From: Verrucomicrobiota bacterium
GTDB taxonomy: Bacteria > Verrucomicrobiota > Verrucomicrobiia > Limisphaerales > UBA11358
Direction: 5' to 3'
NCBI GenBank assembly: GCA_026225155.1
Contig: JAMFSG010000020.1
Location: 1 to 11,659, forward strand
DNA length: 11,659 bases
Shown here: positions 8,238-11,659 of the stretch, in pieces
Layout: each line of letters opens with the position of its first letter
How positions within the stretch are numbered: position 1 is the first letter of the stretch
Position numbers and translations under genes: made by a program
Notes under the pieces: model-generated
What the model saw: the letters and a program-made list of their open reading frames with translations, nothing else
What the model was told of the DNA's origin: nothing
Databases searched by the model: none

Positions 8238-9167
8238 CTCTTGCGCTTGCAACGCCTGTTCGTAGCAATTCAACGCCTCGTCATAACGCCGCATCCGGTT
8301 CAACAATCCGCCCTTGTGCAAATGCGCGACGGCGAGCGTGCTGTCCGCCGCGATCGCGCGATTGTAATGCGTCAGAGCTTCGTCGGCGCGGCCAAGTTTT
8401 TCCAGCGCATCTGCTTTTCGCAATAACGCTTCTGCGTTTTCCGGATGCGTGGCCAGATATTTATCAAAAAATTCCAACGCCTTTTGCGGCGCGTTTTCAT
8501 CCAGACATTTTTGACCCTCGGCCAGTGGGTTCGGCGTCAGATCGGCTGCCTTCGGCCGGACATTACCATTGCCGTTGCCATTGCCGTTCGGAAGATGCGG
8601 CAATAACGGCTGGTTATTTTCCATTTCGCTGATGCGTTCGTTCAACTGATCCACCGCATCCAGCAATCGTGTATTGGAAGTTTCCACCGTCGCGCGACCG
8701 GGCGCCGCAAGTTGATGCACCGCACTGGCCGTGGTCAATACTGCGTGTTGTTGCGAAGAGATTTGGGTCAACTGCGTGAACGCGCGCGATTGCAGATAAA
8801 CCATCAGCAGCATGATGCCCAGGCAAACCACGCCGAATACGCCGGCGAGAATCAGCGTTAATTGCAGCGTCTTGTGCGTGGCGTCCACCTCGCTGTTGTG
8901 CTGCGTGGCGACCGTTTGTTCCAGCGATTGCAACCGCGCCGCGAGCATCTCAACATTGTTTTTCGCCGCTTCCGTGGCGGCCTGCTGGTTTTGCTGGATG
9001 GCCAATTGCGCCGCATGTAATTGTTCCTGCAGTTGCAGAAAACTGGCCGTCGCCGCGTCGTTCGTTGGCGCGGCAGATTGATTGGTGGCTTCTTCCGCAA
9101 AAACTCCGATCGCCAACCAGACGATCGCGCAGATGGTTATCAATTTCTGATTAAAATGAAGGCTCAT
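8214..9167 (-). CDS. Membrane-anchored coiled-coil/TPR protein
   Basis: This is a 317-residue protein. It has an N-terminal hydrophobic segment that looks like a cleavable signal peptide (9-24, VFA before Glu25), then a Gln/Ala-rich coiled coil (about 40-95). One strong membrane helix follows (about 103-125, LTLILAGVFGVVCLGIMLLM). A second helical region (128-186), a short Asn-Gly repeat (194-202) and about three TPR units (about 214-313, for example ALLRKADALEKLGRADEALT) complete it. If the signal is cleaved, the coil is periplasmic and the TPRs cytoplasmic. The TPRs suggest a protein-binding role; the partner is unknown. It lies 72 bases downstream of the TP_0789-like gene on the same strand and converges on the zinc-ribbon gene. 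No strong Shine-Dalgarno sequence is seen before the ATG at 9167. Confidence 0.85.
   Translation of the reverse strand: MSLHFNQKLITICAIVWLAIGVFAEEATNQSAAPTNDAATASFLQLQEQLHAAQLAIQQNQQAATEAAKNNVEMLAARLQSLEQTVATQHNSEVDATHKTLQLTLILAGVFGVVCLGIMLLMVYLQSRAFTQLTQISSQQHAVLTTASAVHQLAAPGRATVETSNTRLLDAVDQLNERISEMENNQPLLPHLPNGNGNGNGNVRPKAADLTPNPLAEGQKCLDENAPQKALEFFDKYLATHPENAEALLRKADALEKLGRADEALTHYNRAIAADSTLAVAHLHKGGLLNRMRRYDEALNCYEQALQAQEKKAPAKV
8562..8588 (-). repeat. Short tandem repeat encoding an Asn-Gly run
   Basis: Alternating Asn and Gly codons encode NGNGNGNGN at residues 194-202 of the TPR protein. On the plus strand it reads as near-perfect CCATTG/CCGTTG six-base units. It lies between the coiled region and the TPRs and is probably a flexible, length-variable linker. 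Confidence 0.7.
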
Positions 9168-9178
9168 ACCAGTTGAAA

Positions 9179-9207
9179 ATCGTGGGCAGAAGCCGATTTG
9201 AAGTCAA
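9179..9207 (-). promoter_or_regulatory. Weak promoter candidate for the TPR gene
   Basis: On the minus strand TTGACT (9207-9202) is followed after 17 bases by CACGAT (9184-9179), 11 bases before the ATG at 9167. The -35 is good and the -10 poor (two key positions match). The leader would be very short. The gene may also be read through from the upstream lon-led transcript. Confidence 0.25.
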
Positions 9208-9239
9208 GCGCGCGACGTAACGAGTTATTCCCAAGCTGT

Positions 9240-10049
9240 TTACTGTTTTTTCAGGTCGAATTCCAGCCGCGAGCGCGAACCGGTCTGGACATTTTCCATC
9301 ACCAACGTTTGCACCTGCCACTGGCCATCCACTTTTTTGAAATCCTTCGGATAAAAATCCTTGAGCTTTTTGCCGTTCACATCGTAAGCGTAAGCCTCGA
9401 CGATGCCGAGCGATTCATTGTCAATCCACGAGACCACGCGCGAATAGCCGTTCGTGCCGGGATTCGGATTCGTGCTTTCCAAAACCGTGCAACCGCGGCT
9501 GCGATGGACTTCTTTTTTCAAAACTTTTTGCGCTGGCCAATGGAAAAATTCGAGGCCTAAATCTGCAATCCAAAAATCTGAATTGGCAAATGGAATCATA
9601 GTATCGTTGCTTGATAGAATTTGACTTTCCAGTCCATTTGGTCCGACATCTGCAGTTTGCCCATGAAATTTGTCACCAAACGTGAAACCAAAAGTTTTTT
9701 TATACTCATTTGAATGATTTTCAGTATGAACTACAGAAACTATTTGTCCTTCCCATCCAAAATTATTAGTCGTGTCATAATTAACAAAGCTGGCAGTGTA
9801 AGTCGTTTGCCAATTCGTTTCTGAAATAACTACTTCAACTTTAAGAGTCAGATTTGTAGATGTGCCATCTGCGAATCGAATTTTCAAAATGCCAGTTTGA
9901 GTAGAATTTTCCGTTGGCCGTTGCTCCAAAATTTTCTGCGCGAACTGCTGCCCTTGAATTTCCGCATCGGACAAAGTGTTCGTTGTCTGCTTCGACGCGC
10001 CAGAAGCGATGAATAAAAATATCGCGGCGATTGCGGAAAGAATTTTCAT
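9240..10049 (-). CDS. TP_0789-like outer-membrane lipoprotein-sorting protein
   Basis: This is a 269-residue exported protein. Residues 1-18 form a signal peptide (MKILSAIAAIFLFIASGA). The C-terminal half matches the LolA-like, TP_0789-type family: DLGLEFFHWP near 167, CTVLESTNP near 189, VVSWID near 207, then AYDVNGKKLKDF, VDGQW and a closing NVQTGSRSRLEFD. These proteins have a LolA/LolB-like half-barrel and are thought to bind lipid or lipoprotein in the periplasm; the substrate here is unknown. The ATG overlaps the lon stop (ATGA), so translation is probably coupled to lon. Codons for about residues 70-130 are much richer in A and T than the rest: 59 of 180 bases are G or C in 9661-9840. 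That part also lacks recognisable motifs. It is not true LolA by sequence, and no lipobox is visible. Confidence 0.8.
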   Translation of the reverse strand: MKILSAIAAIFLFIASGASKQTTNTLSDAEIQGQQFAQKILEQRPTENSTQTGILKIRFADGTSTNLTLKVEVVISETNWQTTYTASFVNYDTTNNFGWEGQIVSVVHTENHSNEYKKTFGFTFGDKFHGQTADVGPNGLESQILSSNDTMIPFANSDFWIADLGLEFFHWPAQKVLKKEVHRSRGCTVLESTNPNPGTNGYSRVVSWIDNESLGIVEAYAYDVNGKKLKDFYPKDFKKVDGQWQVQTLVMENVQTGSRSRLEFDLKKQ

Positions 10050-11659
10050 TTTGCCACGAGCGCAAGTTCAATGGCCTCGGAAATCTGGCGGACGAAATGC
10101 ACTTTCAATTTCCCGCGCACTTCCGCCGGCACGTCTTGCCAATCCGGTTTGTTGCCTTCGGGCAAAATCACCTGCTTCATGCCGAAACGCGACGCGGCGA
10201 GAACTTTTTCCTTGATGCCGCCGACGCGCAACACGCGTCCGCGCAGGCTGATTTCGCCGGTCATCGCCACATCCGAACGCACGCGACGCTTGCTCATCAG
10301 CGACGCCAGCGCGGCGCAAATCGTCACGCCCGCGCTTGGCCCATCCTTCGGCGTCGCGCCGGCGGGAACGTGGATGTGAATGTCGTGCTTGCCGTAATCG
10401 TCAAAATCGAGATTGAGTTTTTTTGCCTGCGAACGCAGATAACTGACGGCGGTTTGCGCGCTTTCCTTCATCACGTCGCCGAGCGAGCCGGTCAAAATCA
10501 AACTGCCGCGTCCGCGCATCCGCGTGGCTTCGATGAACAAAATATCGCCGCCAACCGGCGTCCACGCGAGGCCGGTGGCGATGCCGATCTCGGTAATTTT
10601 TTCCGGGCTTTCGGAAACGAACGGCGCGTGGCCGAGATAACCTTCCAAATCTTTTGCGTCAATTTTCACTGCTTCGGCCTTGCTGTCGTGCGAATCAATT
10701 TTACGCGTGGTCTTGCGCGTGAGCGCGGCGATCTGGCGTTCGAGCTGGCGCACGCCGGCTTCGCGCGTGTATTCGCGGATGAGTCCGCGCAATCCGGCGT
10801 CGGAAATTTTCACGTCGCTTTTCGTGAGTCCGTGTTCCTCGATCTGACGCGGAATAAGATATCGTTTGGCGATCTGCAATTTTTCCGATTCGGTGTAACT
10901 CGGCAATTCGATGACTTCCAGCCGGTCGCGCAACGCCGGATGAATCGGTTCGAGCCAGTTCGCGGTCGCGATAAAAAGCACGCGCGAAAGATCGAACGGC
11001 AAATCCAGATAGTGATCGGTGAATGTGCTGTTTTGCGCGGGATCCAAAACTTCGAGCAATGCCGCCGCCGGATCGCCGCGAAAATCCGCGCCGACCTTGT
11101 CCAATTCGTCGAGCAAGATGACGGGATTGCGGCTTTCGACGCGGCGTAAAGTTTGGATGATGCGTCCGGGCATTGCGCCGACGTAAGTGCGGCGATGGCC
11201 GCGAATCTCGGCTTCATCACGCATCCCGCCCAATGAAATCCTTGCGAATTTTCGACCGAGCGCATCGGCGACACTTTTGCCGAGCGACGTTTTGCCAACG
11301 CCGGGCGGACCAACGAGGCACAAAATCGGACCTTTGATCTGTTTGCGGCGTTTGATGACGGCGATGAATTCCAGCAAACGGTCTTTGATTTTTTCGAGAC
11401 CAAAATGCTGGTCGTTCAAAATCTTTTCCGCCGCTTTCAGATCCAATTTGTCCTCGGTGGATTTTTCCCACGGCACGGCGAGAATCCAGTCGAGATAATT
11501 TCGAGCAACGCCATATTCGGCTGCGGCGGGCGGTGTTTGCGAAAGCCGTTCCAATTCCTGTTCTGCCGCGCGACGAACTTCCGGCGACAAAACGGCGGCT
11601 TCGATTTTTTCGCGCAACGATTTAGTTTCGCCGGCATTCGGATCGCCATCGCCGAGTTC
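10046..11659 (-). CDS. lon: ATP-dependent protease Lon, 5' end beyond window
   Basis: The window holds 537 C-terminal residues; the frame is open to the right edge, so roughly 250 N-terminal residues (the substrate-binding LON domain) are missing. Counting from the edge, Walker A GPPGVGKTS is at 117-125 and Walker B VILLDELDK at 180-188. The sensor region FIATANWLEPIHP lies near 229, then the proteolytic domain GLAWTPVGGDILFIEA near 363. The catalytic dyad is Ser442 in PKDGPSAG and Lys485 in GGIKEKVLAA, separated by 43 residues as in Escherichia coli Lon. The MRGRGSLILTGSLGDVMKES block is intact, so the enzyme should be active. Lon is a cytoplasmic hexamer that degrades misfolded and selected regulatory proteins. 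Its stop overlaps the start of the TP_0789-like gene. A TTG near 11617 is internal to the protein, not the start. Confidence 0.97.
   Translation of the reverse strand, partial: ELGDGDPNAGETKSLREKIEAAVLSPEVRRAAEQELERLSQTPPAAAEYGVARNYLDWILAVPWEKSTEDKLDLKAAEKILNDQHFGLEKIKDRLLEFIAVIKRRKQIKGPILCLVGPPGVGKTSLGKSVADALGRKFARISLGGMRDEAEIRGHRRTYVGAMPGRIIQTLRRVESRNPVILLDELDKVGADFRGDPAAALLEVLDPAQNSTFTDHYLDLPFDLSRVLFIATANWLEPIHPALRDRLEVIELPSYTESEKLQIAKRYLIPRQIEEHGLTKSDVKISDAGLRGLIREYTREAGVRQLERQIAALTRKTTRKIDSHDSKAEAVKIDAKDLEGYLGHAPFVSESPEKITEIGIATGLAWTPVGGDILFIEATRMRGRGSLILTGSLGDVMKESAQTAVSYLRSQAKKLNLDFDDYGKHDIHIHVPAGATPKDGPSAGVTICAALASLMSKRRVRSDVAMTGEISLRGRVLRVGGIKEKVLAASRFGMKQVILPEGNKPDWQDVPAEVRGKLKVHFVRQISEAIELALVAK

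Noticed and set aside
10031..11149. Long plus-strand open frame of 372 residues opposite lon
   Set aside because: Lon motifs, including Walker A/B and the Ser-Lys dyad, are intact on the minus strand, and the plus-strand frame is a His/Arg/Phe-rich shadow.

Overview
The window looks like a chromosomal segment of a Gram-negative bacterium of moderately high GC content. Most genes seem to be in the 55-60% range, an estimate rather than a full count. The protein families and local habits suggest a member of the Verrucomicrobiota or a neighbouring PVC lineage: pseudopilins with alanine before the cleavage site, a heptamer repeat in a prepilin leader, a TP_0789-like lipoprotein-sorting protein and many alanine-rich TPR proteins. 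No rRNA, tRNA or CRISPR array was seen, so the taxonomic placement is inference.

Layout. At the left edge, a minus-strand DUF362-type exported protein (809 down to 1, 3' end outside the window) diverges from a long plus-strand run. Only 31 bases separate the two starts, and they contain a perfect 6-bp inverted repeat. The plus-strand run (841-8198) starts with a TPR lipoprotein. It continues with a compact type II secretion block, gspF-gspH-gspI-gspJ-gspK, whose genes overlap or abut. It ends with a small exported protein of unknown function and a cytoplasmic-looking protein made of three tandem zinc ribbons and a coiled coil. From the right edge, minus-strand genes run leftward: lon (5' end outside the window), a TP_0789-like periplasmic protein overlapping lon by ATGA, and a membrane-anchored coiled-coil/TPR protein. 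The two runs converge near 8200 with 15 bases between stop codons.

How the genes may work together. GspF is the inner-membrane platform protein. GspH, I, J and K are the minor pseudopilins that prime the pseudopilus, so this is part of an apparatus that exports folded periplasmic proteins across the outer membrane. The secretin (D), ATPase (E), major pseudopilin (G) and assembly proteins L and M are not in the window. Where L and M often follow K, there are two unrelated uncharacterised genes. The upstream TPR lipoprotein could be an outer-membrane assembly or pilotin-like partner, by position only. The right-hand genes pair cytoplasmic proteolysis (Lon) with envelope-protein handling. No gene-free stretch exceeds 75 bases.
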